Assembly (NCBI GenBank): GCA_020632665.1
Contig: JACKFC010000019.1
Span: forward strand, 31,682 to 95,681
Direction of reading: 5' to 3'
Origin: Deltaproteobacteria bacterium
GTDB taxonomy: Bacteria > Myxococcota_A > UBA9042
Length of the DNA stretch: 64,000 nucleotides
Each line of letters starts with the position of its first letter. Within the stretch, counting starts at the first letter, position 1. The position numbers and the translations under genes were made by a program. The notes beneath the pieces are model-generated. The model was not told the DNA's origin. It made no database searches and saw only the letters and a program-made list of their open reading frames with translations. Shown piece after piece: positions 54,701 through 63,600 of the stretch.

Positions 54701-54856
54701 ATGGCGTCGAGCCCCCTAGCCGACTACCTCGCTCCCTTCCGCGCAGCGACGCTGCTGGCGTCAGGGGTACCGGAGAGCGAGCTCAACGACCTCTCTGCCG
54801 AAGCCAAAGCGCTCTCCATCGAACTCTCGCGGTCGCTCGGCAAGCCCCAACCGTAG
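51773..54856 (+). CDS. STAND-like ATPase with winged helix and TPR repeats, second gene of ATPase pair 2
   Basis: The product has 1027 residues. Walker A is TGSRGMGKST (58-67) and Walker B is FVLLVDSTDLLL (Asp168). A winged helix follows (WAPMSSASLSEASGIATTTV, near 345-380), and then the family segment FQVTERFFNIWYLMR. Residues about 696-890 are TPR repeats: EEAVEAFRQAVAADPNHATW, ALAWNNLGNLLQDRFDRYEE, ALPWNGLGNLLQRHLKRYDD and others. The architecture ATPase-winged helix-TPR is that of bacterial STAND proteins, many of which are anti-phage sensors or transcription regulators. No effector domain is seen. It starts inside the end of the small ATPase gene, so the two are produced in step. It is paralogous to 26101-28029, which has a shorter C-terminus. 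Confidence 0.85.
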   Translation: MPSTLDGPIGASVKYNPHLWSDDELRAVFVARKRELDDLSRAIRETSPEQVPQHVLITGSRGMGKSTLLRRLALALREDEELHRAWLPVVFPEEQYTVSTLAEFWRNALDAVLDALEREGISSQQLTTMEREAAAITDLPSEERESTTLAMLVAWSASLGRRFVLLVDSTDLLLAALAAADTGRGRKPKGDASVLWRLRKTLLHERCLMWIGASYEAMERDNSYGDAFHDFFDRRELRALTVAEMRAAMIALARRFGVSSESRSGEAELRMQAMIDARPERLRTLRVLTGGNPRTTVMLYDLFATRGDNDGDVYADLRALLDLMTPLYKARMEQLADQPRKLLAHLMEHWAPMSSASLSEASGIATTTVSGQLSRLEAEGLVEKTTLPGTSKAGFQVTERFFNIWYLMRHAPRRLRQRLAWLVEFLRIWYQQPELEAVARRRTESHRSGGLRHVSQLEFSRAMVMALDAGSAIRDQLEWTAFDSALGIAASEHRLLEDVLPGLYEFDGEDRCFLDAEAYRRAFGELAANLGQLRQPTGPEREEFVSRLLGSVVTPLTVKRRIAAAARTLTATQAQATLAQLREEERWSVQRFGASAWSALFEAVLHGGYEPQIAEPQRFSLQLSSLRESPNAYLLAMFTAGNTQGVDAINALYARRPPPSDVEPAFYHALCGGILSQQLHRAEEAVEAFRQAVAADPNHATWWNEIGRLCSVELNRGVEAEEAFCRAIDINPTLALAWNNLGNLLQDRFDRYEEAEAAYRKAIDIDRAYALPWNGLGNLLQRHLKRYDDAEDAYREALRREPSYAAAWVGLGNLLSRGLEREEEAESAYRRALELEPRRADAWFNLACILEAAPGKHEQAHEAYRRVVEIEADLAPVAMVRLGRQLADTGQPTEATEWFRRAARGCATQLVTKERSLHAGAAVLANIWLDNKDAAAQALAALTEAASSGDERAWLHVHEVCRDALVLGRSETLAHLMASSPLADYLAPFRAATLLASGVPESELNDLSAEAKALSIELSRSLGKPQP

Positions 54857-55035
54857 CGACTGCCGCGACCGGACCGTCGCTTGACCCGTCCGAGCCGGCA
54901 GCGCCACACCTCGACCTCAACTCAAGATCATGGGGCTGCAGCACCCCGGACCGTCTGACCGACCCAGGCCATTGCTCGATCCCATGGCCAACCCATGCTA
55001 CGCCCAGATCTACAGCCAGACGCTGGGAGAAGGCC

Positions 55036-56100
55036 ATGCTCGCCACCCAAAACAAGCCCCGCGCCAAGACCGCGCCGCCCGCGCAGACCCCGGGTGGCCA
55101 AGGCCCCGCGGGCACCGGGCCCGCGCTGCGGCAGAAGCTCGCCACGCTCGGCTACGACGCCGGCAAGGCCGCCGTGAGCCCGAAGCCGCGCTACGGCCCG
55201 GGCCGCGAAGACGCCACCGCGCCGGCCTACCCGGACTTCGTCGGCGGCCCCGGCGACCCGAAATTCGAGACCCCGCAGCAGCTCGACGACCCGGCGCTGG
55301 CCAAAGACGACAAGACCGGCAAGCGCGAAGAGCACGAATACAAGCGCTACGAGGGCAAGCTCTTCTACCGCGGCGTGCGGGCGCAGGACGTCTCGCAGGG
55401 CTGGCTCTCGGATTGCTACCTGGCCGCGGCGCTCTCCGCCGTGGCGCAGCGCTACCCGAATACGATCAAAGAGGGGATCGTCGACCGCGGCGGCGACGTC
55501 TACGCCGTGCGCTTCTACCACGTGAATTGGCGCGGCGACGCCGAGGAAGAGTGGGTCGAGGTCGACGCCGACTTCCCCTGGTACCAGAACAAGAATACCT
55601 GGGCCTACCTGCAGTCGACGCAGAAGGGCGAGCTGTGGCCCTCGCTGGTCGAGAAGGCCTATGCGGTGTGGAAGGCCGGCGGCAAGGGCGACTACGACAC
55701 CATCGGCCAGGGCGGCTGGGAAGGCGACGTGATGGAGGCCATGACCGGCCTGCAATCCGACGCCGAGACCGTCTCGCGGATGGGCGACGACGACGCGCTC
55801 TGGGAGCGGCTGCAGACCCTGACCAAGGGCAAGAAAGCCGTGACGGCGGGAACCTTCGACGACAAGCACGGCCAAGACCCGCGCTTCGGCGAGAGCTCGG
55901 GCATCTACGGCAACCACGCCTATACGGTGATGGGGACGCGGACGCGCGGACGCGGCAAGAACAAGCAGCGCAAGGTGATCTTGCGCAACCCGTGGGGATG
56001 CGGCGAGCCGACCGGCAACGGCAAGGACGACGGCATCTTCGAGATCACCCTCGCCGAGTTCCGCGACAAATACGAGACGCTCACCTCGCTGGACGGCTAG
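55036..56100 (+). CDS. Calpain-like cysteine protease
   Basis: The product has 354 residues, and the ATG follows GGGAGAAGG. All three calpain (C2) catalytic residues are visible: Cys127 in VSQGWLSDCYLAAAL, His294 in GIYGNHAYTVMG and Asn318 in LRNPWGCGEP. EEWVEVDADFPWY and ELWPSLVEKAYA are also family signatures. The first 90 residues are Pro/Ala-rich and contain LRQKLATLGYDAGKAAVSPK. There is no Sec signal, so the protein acts in the cytoplasm or is delivered by a contractile or other device. Calpains cut proteins at few sites and usually need calcium. A beta-helix protein gene follows directly. It could be an injected effector, but no secretion genes are in the window. Confidence 0.88.
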   Translation: MLATQNKPRAKTAPPAQTPGGQGPAGTGPALRQKLATLGYDAGKAAVSPKPRYGPGREDATAPAYPDFVGGPGDPKFETPQQLDDPALAKDDKTGKREEHEYKRYEGKLFYRGVRAQDVSQGWLSDCYLAAALSAVAQRYPNTIKEGIVDRGGDVYAVRFYHVNWRGDAEEEWVEVDADFPWYQNKNTWAYLQSTQKGELWPSLVEKAYAVWKAGGKGDYDTIGQGGWEGDVMEAMTGLQSDAETVSRMGDDDALWERLQTLTKGKKAVTAGTFDDKHGQDPRFGESSGIYGNHAYTVMGTRTRGRGKNKQRKVILRNPWGCGEPTGNGKDDGIFEITLAEFRDKYETLTSLDG

Positions 56101-56103
56101 CCC

Positions 56104-56790
56104 TTGTCGACACCTGCCCTCGCCATCCGCGTCCCGGTCAGCGGTGACGCCTTGCGCTCGGCCCTGCTCGCGGCGCCCCCCGGCGCCACGCTGCGGCTGG
56201 GCGGCGGCGTCTACCAGGGTCCCTTCGTGCTGATGCAGGACGTGACGCTGGTCGCGGCCGACCCGGAGCAGCCGCCGACGCTGCGCGGCGCCGGCGAGGG
56301 TGCGCTGCTGCCGGTCGACGGCAAGGGCGTGCGCATCACGCTGCGCCACCTGCAACTCGAAGACGGCGGCGACACCAACGCCGGCGGGTTGGTCCGGGTC
56401 GCCAACGGAGCGCGGCTGTTGCTCGAGGATTGCGTGCTGCGGCGCGGCCAGGCGACCGGCTACGGCGGCGGCGGGCTCTACCTGCGGCGCGGCGAGGCGA
56501 CGCTGCGGCGCTGCCGGATCGAGGCCTGCGAGGGGCGCAACGGCGGCGGGGTGCTCATCGCCAACGACGCGACGCTGCTCGCCGAGGCCTGCGTCTTCGC
56601 CGGCAACGTGGCGCACCACGGCGGGGCGGCGATCTGCGTCCGCGACCGCGCCGTGGTCCGGCTGCTGCGCTGCGACCTGCATGACCACGAGCGGCCCGCG
56701 GGCGCCAGCGGCACGACGTGGCTGATCGAGCCGGCGACGGGCGCGGGTGCGCAGCGCGTTGCGAGCGAAGGCTGCCGCATGCCATCGTGA
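56104..56790 (+). CDS. Right-handed beta-helix protein
   Basis: The start is probably TTG at 56104, three bases after the protease stop, because the later in-frame codons would cut into the first strand; 228 residues. The sequence is built of parallel beta-helix turns: GATLRLGGGVYQGPFVLMQD, ITLRHLQLEDGG, ARLLLEDCVLRRG and GEATLRRCRIEACEGRNGGG, each with the stacked small or hydrophobic positions of PbH1 repeats. There is no signal peptide. It is likely in one operon with the calpain-like gene and may be its binding partner, chaperone or inhibitor. This last point is inference. Confidence 0.75.
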   Translation: MSTPALAIRVPVSGDALRSALLAAPPGATLRLGGGVYQGPFVLMQDVTLVAADPEQPPTLRGAGEGALLPVDGKGVRITLRHLQLEDGGDTNAGGLVRVANGARLLLEDCVLRRGQATGYGGGGLYLRRGEATLRRCRIEACEGRNGGGVLIANDATLLAEACVFAGNVAHHGGAAICVRDRAVVRLLRCDLHDHERPAGASGTTWLIEPATGAGAQRVASEGCRMPS

Positions 56791-56835
56791 GCCCGCGCCG
56801 CGATGCTGCGGCGCGACGCAGTACGGCGGACGGCG

Positions 56836-56919
56836 ATGCGAACGAAGACCATGGTGGCGCTGCTGGCGGCGGCGCTCACATTCGGGGCGTGGCAGGGGGT
56901 CGCGCACGGCTCGGCCTGA
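56836..56919 (+). pseudogene. Detached signal-peptide fragment
   Basis: ATG to TGA encodes 27 residues (MRTKTMVALLAAALTFGAWQ then GVAHGSA), a typical Sec signal with an AxA-like end. It is in the same frame as the barrel-protein frame that starts at 56965, and two stop codons (TGA at 56917-56919 and another nine bases on) lie between them. It probably once encoded that protein's leader. Confidence 0.55.
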
Positions 56920-56964
56920 GGCGGCTGAAGCAACCCGAACCTCCCGGGCGGAGGTCCCCAAGTC

Positions 56965-57795
56965 TTGATTCGTCCCACCGCCGGCAGCCTGCTGCTCGGC
57001 GCTTCGCTGATGCATGCCTCGGTGCAGGTGCAGAGCGACTACCAGCACGGCGCGGCGGAGCTGCGGCGGACGACGGACTACGACCTCTCCAGCCTGCAGC
57101 TCTCGGCTTCGTTTTCGTTCGCGCCGCGGTGGACCTTGGAGTTGGCGGCACCGTTGCGGCGGATCGCGACCCGGACCGAATTCCGCGACCCGGGTGGTGG
57201 CCTGGTCGAGGGCCTCGCCGATCCGCACTTCCCCGACGAGACGCTGCTCGGCCTCGCCGATCTCTCCACCGCCATCCGCTTCCGCCTGCTCGGCACGACG
57301 CTGCCCTCGGAGTGGCTGCTCGACGTCCGCGCCGGGCTCTACTGGCCGACCGGGCAGATCGCCGGCGCCGCCAGCACCGCGGTGCAGGACGCCCGCCACC
57401 AGCCGATGTTCTTCGGCAACGGCACCGTCGACCCGATGGCCGACGCGCTGCTGATCCGCTTCGTCGGCGCGTTCCGGTTGGCGCTGATGGCCTCGCTGCG
57501 CGCCCCGCTGCTGCAGAACAGCAACGGCTTCCGCGGCCCGACCCTGGTCGGCGGCTCGTTCAGCGTCGACCGCGACCTCGGCACCCGCAAGGTCCGCCTC
57601 TCGGCCGCCCTCTCCGCCTCGCGCGACGCGGTCGGCAGCTCGAGCTTCGCCGGCCTGACGCTCTTCTGGCTCCCGGCGCTCGGCTGGCAGGTGGCGGTCG
57701 GCTCCGACCTGCCGCTCTACGTCCGCGGCGACGAGGTCGAGGTCTCGCCGGCACCGAGCGTGCGCGTCTCGGTGTCGCGCGCGCTCTCGCTGTAG
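56965..57795 (+). CDS. Outer-membrane beta-barrel-like protein, N-terminus possibly broken
   Basis: The open frame begins at TTG 56965 and has 276 residues. Alternating hydrophobic strands (SSLQLSASFSFAPRWTLELA, WLLDVRAGLYWPTGQIAG, RLALMASLRAPLLQ, VRLSAALSASRDAVG and VRVSVSRALSL at the C-terminus) suggest a small barrel, with a final aromatic-poor strand. A functional protein of this kind needs a signal peptide, and none is encoded here. The leader fragment at 56836-56919 lies in frame but is separated by two stops. The gene is either decayed, or translated from another start with unknown export. It is convergent with the lipoprotein gene at 57798. Confidence 0.6.
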   Translation: MIRPTAGSLLLGASLMHASVQVQSDYQHGAAELRRTTDYDLSSLQLSASFSFAPRWTLELAAPLRRIATRTEFRDPGGGLVEGLADPHFPDETLLGLADLSTAIRFRLLGTTLPSEWLLDVRAGLYWPTGQIAGAASTAVQDARHQPMFFGNGTVDPMADALLIRFVGAFRLALMASLRAPLLQNSNGFRGPTLVGGSFSVDRDLGTRKVRLSAALSASRDAVGSSSFAGLTLFWLPALGWQVAVGSDLPLYVRGDEVEVSPAPSVRVSVSRALSL

Positions 57796-57797
57796 CG

Positions 57798-59267
57798 CTA
57801 CGGCTGGCAGCTCGTCTTGCCGGCCATGTTGGCGCGGACGAGCAGCAGCTGCGAGAGCGCCGCGTTTCCGCTCTGGCCGACCAGCCCCACGGCGTCGCTC
57901 CAGGCGAGGGCGGCGTGGGCTTGGCCACCGGTCGCGCCCTCGGCGAGGGTCCACTGCGCGGCGCCGCCGTCGTCGACCCGCCACAGCGCCGCCTTGGCCT
58001 GCCCGGCGCTCTGCGCCAGCTTGCCGACGACCACCGCGCCGCCGCCGGGCACGCGGTCGATATCGTAGGCGGTGGCGCCGCCGGGCGCGGAGATGGTCTG
58101 CTCCCAGGTCTTGATTCCCTTGCCGTCGGCGTGCATCAGCCAAGCGGCGGAGACCGACGCGCCGGGGGCCTTGCGGCTGCCGACCACGGTGAAGCCGGCG
58201 TTGCCGCCCGTTGCGTCGGGGTAGGTGGCGAAGGCCCAGCCGCTGTCCTCGCCGTCGCCGAAGTAGGTGCGCTGCCACAGCTGCTTGCCGGCGGCGTCGA
58301 AGGTGAGCAGCTGCACGTGCGGACCGGAGCCCCCCGGCGCGGTGTCGCCGATCGCGGCGATGCTGCCGTCGGCGAGCGAGCGCACGCTCCAGGCGACGTC
58401 GAAGCCGGTGTCGCCGTGGGCCACGGTCCATTGCGGCGCGAGCGTGGTCGGATCGAGCCGGGCGAGCGCGAGCTGGAAGTCACCGGACGGCTTCTCGACG
58501 TAGCCGGCGACCAGCAGCCGGACGCCGGTCTGGCCTTGTACCGCGCCTTCCGAGACGCCATGGACCTCGGTGAAATCGGCCTGCGCGAAGGTATGGGTCG
58601 CCAGCGCCGCGCCCTTGTCGTCGATCTGCTGCACCCAACCGCGCGGCGCCGTGTCGCCGTGCTCGCGCCAGGTACCCGCGACCGTCGCGCCGCCCCCCGC
58701 GTGCGCCGCGATCGCGAGCGCCTCTTGGTTCAAGTCGTTGCCGACCACCTGCTCCCAGACCAAGGCGCCCTGGCCGTCGACCCGCACCATCCAGACGTCA
58801 CGACCGCCCTTGCCGACGCTCGCGACGCCGCCGCCATCGGTGCTGCCGACCGCGAGCACGCCGCCATCGGCCATCGGCAGGCCAGCGCGGCCGATGTCTT
58901 CGCCCGTTCCGCCGAGCTCGACGACCCAATAGCCGGGGGTGCAGGTGGGCGCGCCGGCGTCGGCGGCGGTGGCCGCGTCCGTGGCGGCGTCGGCGGCGGC
59001 GTCTGCGGCGACGGCGACGTCCGGGGCGGCGTCGGTCGTACCGGAATCGGTGGCGCCTCGGTCGGCCGTGTCATCCGCCGTCGAAGCTCCGGTATCGCTA
59101 CCTCCGGCGTCGACGCCACCGCCACCGAAGCTGTCGGCCTGGACGTCCGCACCGCCGAAGGGGGCGGCGTCGGCCTTGGAGCCAGCGTCGTCGGCGCTGC
59201 AGGCGGCGAGCGAACAGGCGAACGCGAACAAGGTCGGGCCGAGGGCCCGCAGGGCAGACGAGTGCAT
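57798..59267 (-). CDS. Lipoprotein with beta-propeller-like repeats
   Basis: The ATG at 59267 gives 489 residues; the signal ends FACSLAAC. An Asp/Ala linker of about 100 residues is followed by repeats of the type GGRDVWMVRVDGQGALVWEQ, QLALARLDPTTLAPQWTVAH, and VQLLTFDAAGKQLWQRTYFG. These are the pattern of delta-60/SBBP-like blades (D-V-W-L-V-K-L-D...G...W). Some six or seven blades fit one propeller. The likely place is the periplasm or outer surface and the likely role is protein or ligand binding; no catalytic motif is seen. It is followed on the same strand by no further gene before the convergent barrel-like gene. Confidence 0.75.
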   Translation of the reverse strand: MHSSALRALGPTLFAFACSLAACSADDAGSKADAAPFGGADVQADSFGGGGVDAGGSDTGASTADDTADRGATDSGTTDAAPDVAVAADAAADAATDAATAADAGAPTCTPGYWVVELGGTGEDIGRAGLPMADGGVLAVGSTDGGGVASVGKGGRDVWMVRVDGQGALVWEQVVGNDLNQEALAIAAHAGGGATVAGTWREHGDTAPRGWVQQIDDKGAALATHTFAQADFTEVHGVSEGAVQGQTGVRLLVAGYVEKPSGDFQLALARLDPTTLAPQWTVAHGDTGFDVAWSVRSLADGSIAAIGDTAPGGSGPHVQLLTFDAAGKQLWQRTYFGDGEDSGWAFATYPDATGGNAGFTVVGSRKAPGASVSAAWLMHADGKGIKTWEQTISAPGGATAYDIDRVPGGGAVVVGKLAQSAGQAKAALWRVDDGGAAQWTLAEGATGGQAHAALAWSDAVGLVGQSGNAALSQLLLVRANMAGKTSCQP

Positions 59268-59305
59268 GGTGAGGCTCTCGGGGGAGGTGGGAAGCCGCGC
59301 AATGG

Positions 59306-60511
59306 CTATAGGAAGCAGGTTCCGCCGCAGGTGACCAGCGCGATGGCGGCCTGGTTCCCGTTCAGCTTGGATTGGCAGCCGAGGATGCAGGTCAGCTTCT
59401 CGTTGCAGTCGAGGGCGCATTTGCTCGCCTCGCCGAGGACGCTGACGCATTGGCTGTCGGCGAGGCAGCTCGCGGTCTGGTTCGGGCAGCTCTGCTGCAC
59501 GCAGGTCCACGCCTTCTTGCCGTCCTTGTCGCAGTCGATGGGGCAGCTCTTGCCGGACTCGTTGCCGCTGCATTGGTTGTCGCCGCAATAGGGCCCGGTC
59601 GGCTTGGGCTTGCAGTCGGCGGCGCAACTCCACTGCGACTCCGGCGATTCGCATTTGCCGTCGCCGCAGACGGGGCCACCACCGCCGCCGCCGAGGCAGC
59701 CCTTGCTCAACATGCAGGAGCCGAAGGAGATCGCCTTGGGGTTGGTGCCGATCTTGCCCTGGCAGATGCCCTCGCAGATGAAGTCCCCGGGCTTGCAGCC
59801 GTCGAGGCAACCCAGCACCACGTTGAGCGAAGCGACGCAGCCGGCGTCGAACTGGCAAGCGGCCATCTCGTTGCCGCATTTGCTCGACGCGCAGCCCGAG
59901 AGCTTCTGCGCCGCGGCGCTGCAGTCGAAGGCGCAATTCTCGCCCGCGGCGCAGACCAGATCACCGCAGACGGCGGTCGGCGGCGGCACGTCGGGCGGGT
60001 TGCTCGTGTCGGGCTGGACGTCGGGCGGGCCGCTCGTATCGGGCGTCGCCGTGTCCGGCTGGACGTCGGGCGGGTTGGTCGTGTCGGGCGTCGTCGTGTC
60101 GGGCGTCGCCGTGTCGGGTTGGGCGTCCGGCGTCGGCGTCGCATCCGGCGTGGTCGTCGCGTCCGGCGTCGGCGTCGCGTCCAGCGTCGGCGTCGCATCC
60201 GGCGTGGTCGTCGCATCCGGCGTGGTCGTCGCATCCGGCGTCGGCGTCACGACATCCGCCGCAACGGCGGCGTCTCCGGCTGCGGCTGCATCGCTCGACC
60301 CGCCACTGCCGCTGTCGCTGTCGCTGTCGCTGTCGCTGCCGCCCCCATCACTCCCCGTCCCGCCACCATCCGCAGCGATCCCGTCGAGCGCAGCATCGGA
60401 CCCGCCGCTACCGGTGGTGATCAGCGACGGCCCGCCTTGCACGGCTTCGCTGCTGCAGCCGGCGGCGGTCGCGATGAGCACGAGGATGAGGAGTCGGTAG
60501 ATGCGTCGCAT
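59306..60511 (-). CDS. Lipoprotein with Thr/Asp/Pro linker and Cys-rich CGD modules
   Basis: The ATG at 60511, behind GGGAGG, gives 401 residues. The signal ends LIATAAGC. Residues about 50-180 are a repetitive linker (TPDATTTPDA, TPDTTNPPDVQPDTATPDTS), and the coding DNA is repetitive there. The remaining 200 residues have many Cys pairs: VCGDLVCAAGENCAFDCSAA, VCGDGKCESPESQWSCAADC, YCGDNQCSGNESGKSCPIDC. The CGDGxC...C..DC unit recurs in myxobacterial surface proteins. A disulfide-stabilised exposed domain on a flexible stalk is likely. The function is unknown. It precedes the propeller lipoprotein gene by 38 bases on the same strand. Confidence 0.8.
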   Translation of the reverse strand: MRRIYRLLILVLIATAAGCSSEAVQGGPSLITTGSGGSDAALDGIAADGGGTGSDGGGSDSDSDSDSGSGGSSDAAAAGDAAVAADVVTPTPDATTTPDATTTPDATPTLDATPTPDATTTPDATPTPDAQPDTATPDTTTPDTTNPPDVQPDTATPDTSGPPDVQPDTSNPPDVPPPTAVCGDLVCAAGENCAFDCSAAAQKLSGCASSKCGNEMAACQFDAGCVASLNVVLGCLDGCKPGDFICEGICQGKIGTNPKAISFGSCMLSKGCLGGGGGGPVCGDGKCESPESQWSCAADCKPKPTGPYCGDNQCSGNESGKSCPIDCDKDGKKAWTCVQQSCPNQTASCLADSQCVSVLGEASKCALDCNEKLTCILGCQSKLNGNQAAIALVTCGGTCFL

Positions 60512-60604
60512 GGAAGCCTCCCGGCGGGGCGCAGGGCCCGGCACCTTAGCAGCTTCGCGCCGGAGATCCGAATTGCGGCGCCACGCCGCTACTCCGCCAA
60601 GCCG

Positions 60605-63600
60605 CTACTCCGCCTTGCTCCAGCTGCCGTCGGCCTTGCCGATCCACATCGCGTTGCTGATATCGGCCCCTTCGTGGACGTAGATCGCCACGATCCCGGC
60701 CTTCTCCAGCTCCGCGAGCTGCGCGGCGGTCACGCTCGGCTTGCGCCCGCCGAAGGTATCGGCGAGGTCGAGCCGCGGCTCGAAGAGGTACATCCCGTCG
60801 AAATTGTGGTGCCCGGGCCGCTGGTGCTGGGCAAAATCCGAGGTGAGCACCAGCGGCGTCGTGGTGAGCCCCTTCAGCGTCGTCTGCACCCAGCCGATAT
60901 TCGGAGCGGTATAGCCCGCCGTCGGCCCCTTCGGCGGCGCCGGCCAGCGGAACGTGGTGCTCACCTCCAGCCCTCCGGGGCCCTGCACGGTCTTGCTGAC
61001 CTCCTTGCCACCGGCGGGCAGCGCACCCGACGGGCAGGCCCAGAGCCGAACGATGTCTTGCTCGCGGGTCTTCAGCGCGCCGTTCCAATCGAGGTAGGGC
61101 ACCGGGCTCGGGTGGGTGACGACCAGCTCCCACTGCAGCTCGTTGCCGGGCAGCAGGGCCTGCTCGACCCCCACCTGCTCGGGCAGCCGGGCGCGCAGGC
61201 TGTAGGTCGCGCCGGTGCCGGCGGCGCTCGCCGCGGTGAAGGCGTGGGCGACGTCGTGGTGCGGTGGCTCCCAGCCCGAGGCGACGGTCGTGGTCACCTT
61301 CCAGCCGGCGAGCGTCGAGGTGCCGCCGGCGTCGATGCTGCCGGCGGTCTCGACCACGGTGCCGTCGGGGCCGCGGTGGCGCATCTTCAGCGCGGCGAGC
61401 AGGCCGGGCGCCGCCTTGGGGTCGAAGGCGCCGGCGCGCAGGGTCACCTCGAGGCGGAGCTTGCCGCGGGCGATCTCCCAGACGTCGCCGGCCTCGCCCT
61501 CGAAGGTGCACAGCTGCAGCGAATCGCCGAGCAGGAACGGGGCGGTCTTGCCGGCCTGCGGGCTGGGCAGCGGGCGCACCTGCTTCAGCACCAGGGTCGG
61601 GCTGCCGCCGGCCACGTCGACCCGCTTGTATTCGAAGTCGAGCGACTCGTTGGTCTTGGCCTGCCAGAGCTGCTGCACGGCGAAGAGTTGCTTACCCAGC
61701 GCGACGTAGTCGCCCGGCCAGGTCATCACCTTGGCGCCGAGCGGCAGCAGCGACGAGCCGGTGTGGAAGGTCGGTGAGACCTCGCCCTGCTTGCTGATGT
61801 AGAGGTCGACGAGCTCGGGCTCGGCGCCGGGCGCGGCGTTGGTCACGCTCAGCGCGCCTTGTTGGGTGACGGCCTTGACCTGATGCGACCAATCGCCGGC
61901 GCGCAGCGTCGCGACGCCGTTGGCCAGCTCGAGCGCGTCCGGGAAGCTGCGATGGACCAGCACCGCCATGCCGACCTTGGCTTCTTCGACGCCGTGGCGC
62001 AGCCGCTCGCCGAGGGCGCGGTCGTTGTAGAACGAGGCGTAGACGCGGCGGATCGCCCGCAGCGCGCCACGCTCCTCGCCCTTGCCCGGGTCGCAAGCCG
62101 AGGGGCCGGCTTCGTCCGCATCGAGGTCGTCGGCGAGGCAGCCGGAGTAGCTGTCGTAGAGCCCGGCGCCGGAGAAGGTCGCGCTGTCTTCGACGTTGGT
62201 CGAGGAGCGGAAGCGCAGCTTCATGGTCGGCAGAAACGCCGCGCCGGCGCCCTGGTCCGGCGCCGCGAAATCGGCCTTCTGCAGCGCGGCGACGACGTCC
62301 TTGCCGAGCGCGGCGGGCCAGGGCGTCTGCTCGATCAGCGCCCGGCACTTCGCCGCGCGCTCGGCCAGCGTCTGCGGCGCCACCGGCCAGCTCAGCCCCT
62401 TCAGCTCGGCGGCGAGCGCCGCACGCAGCGTCGAACCACCCGACGGCGCGTCGAGAAAGGCGTTCCAGACGTCGAAGGTCAGCGCAGCGGCGTGGCGGGT
62501 GCTCTGCGGCAGCGCGGCGCGCAGCACGCCGTAGCCCGCGGCCTTGCCACCGACTTTGCCGGCGTCGCCCTTGCCGAGCCCCTTGGTGTCGAGCAGCGGG
62601 GTGCCGGCTTGCTGCATGGCCGGCAGGTCGAGCGGCGCGGGCTTCTTCAGCGCCAGCAGGGCGTCTTTGCTGGCACCGAGCGGGGCGGCGTCGCGCAGCA
62701 GGACCTCGCAGCCGCCGTCCCACGGGCTGCCGCTGCGGGCGCGGAGCAGCACGGTCTGGCCGACCCGCTCGGCGGCGGCTGCGCGGTCGGCGTCGGTGGA
62801 GAGGGGCGCGAAGGGGATGCCGAGGTTCTGCGCCAGCAGCGCGGCGTGGCTATTCGGCGTGGTCGGCGACTCGGTGAGCAGGCCGGCGACGATCGGGACC
62901 TCGGCGGGCACGGCGTCGAGGAGCAGCACGTCGGTGGCGGCGATCTCTCCGGCGGCGACCTTGGCCTGCAGGTTCTCGGCCGTGGCACGGACCAGGCGAC
63001 CGACCGCCCAGCCGTCGGCGTAGCAGGTCGGGCCGCCCCAGCGTCCCGGATCGCTGAGCTGCACGCCCTTGCCGGCGAGCCAACTCTCGAATTGCTTCGC
63101 CGTCGCCGCCTGGGCGTAGGTCGGCATGTAGAAGGCGTCGAGATCGCTGCCGCTGTGGTGCTTCACGTGGGCGACGACGGTCTGGTAGAGGCGGCGCACC
63201 ATCTCGGGGTGGATCGCGTCGTCACGGATCAGCTGCACGCCGAACTCGAGCACGCTGGGGTCGGGCGGCAGCAGGACCACCGCGAACGCCAGCTTTTGGC
63301 CGTCTTCGCGCAGCGCCGCCGCGGCGATCTCGGCGTCGGTCGCGGCCTTGTAGGGCGGCAGGTGCTTGCGCACGAAGTCGTTGTGGAAGAGGAGCTTCTT
63401 GCTGTCCTGGAAGTAGACCTTCTCCGGGTCCGAGAGCACCACCGTCGCCTTGACCCAGCGCGGCACGAGGTAGCTGAACTCGCCGTCCTGCCGCCCGACG
63501 AAGGGGTCCCAGGCGTCGCTGCTGATCGCGAAATCGGCGCGCCACTCGGAAGAGGCGGGCACCGCGAGCGGCTGCAGCGCGACCGGCCAGGTGTAGGTGT

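Noticed and set aside
54928..58431. Minus-strand frame of 1167 codons across the calpain, beta-helix and barrel genes
   Set aside because: It crosses several genes with clear domains on the plus strand, and its own translation is Arg/Ala low complexity.
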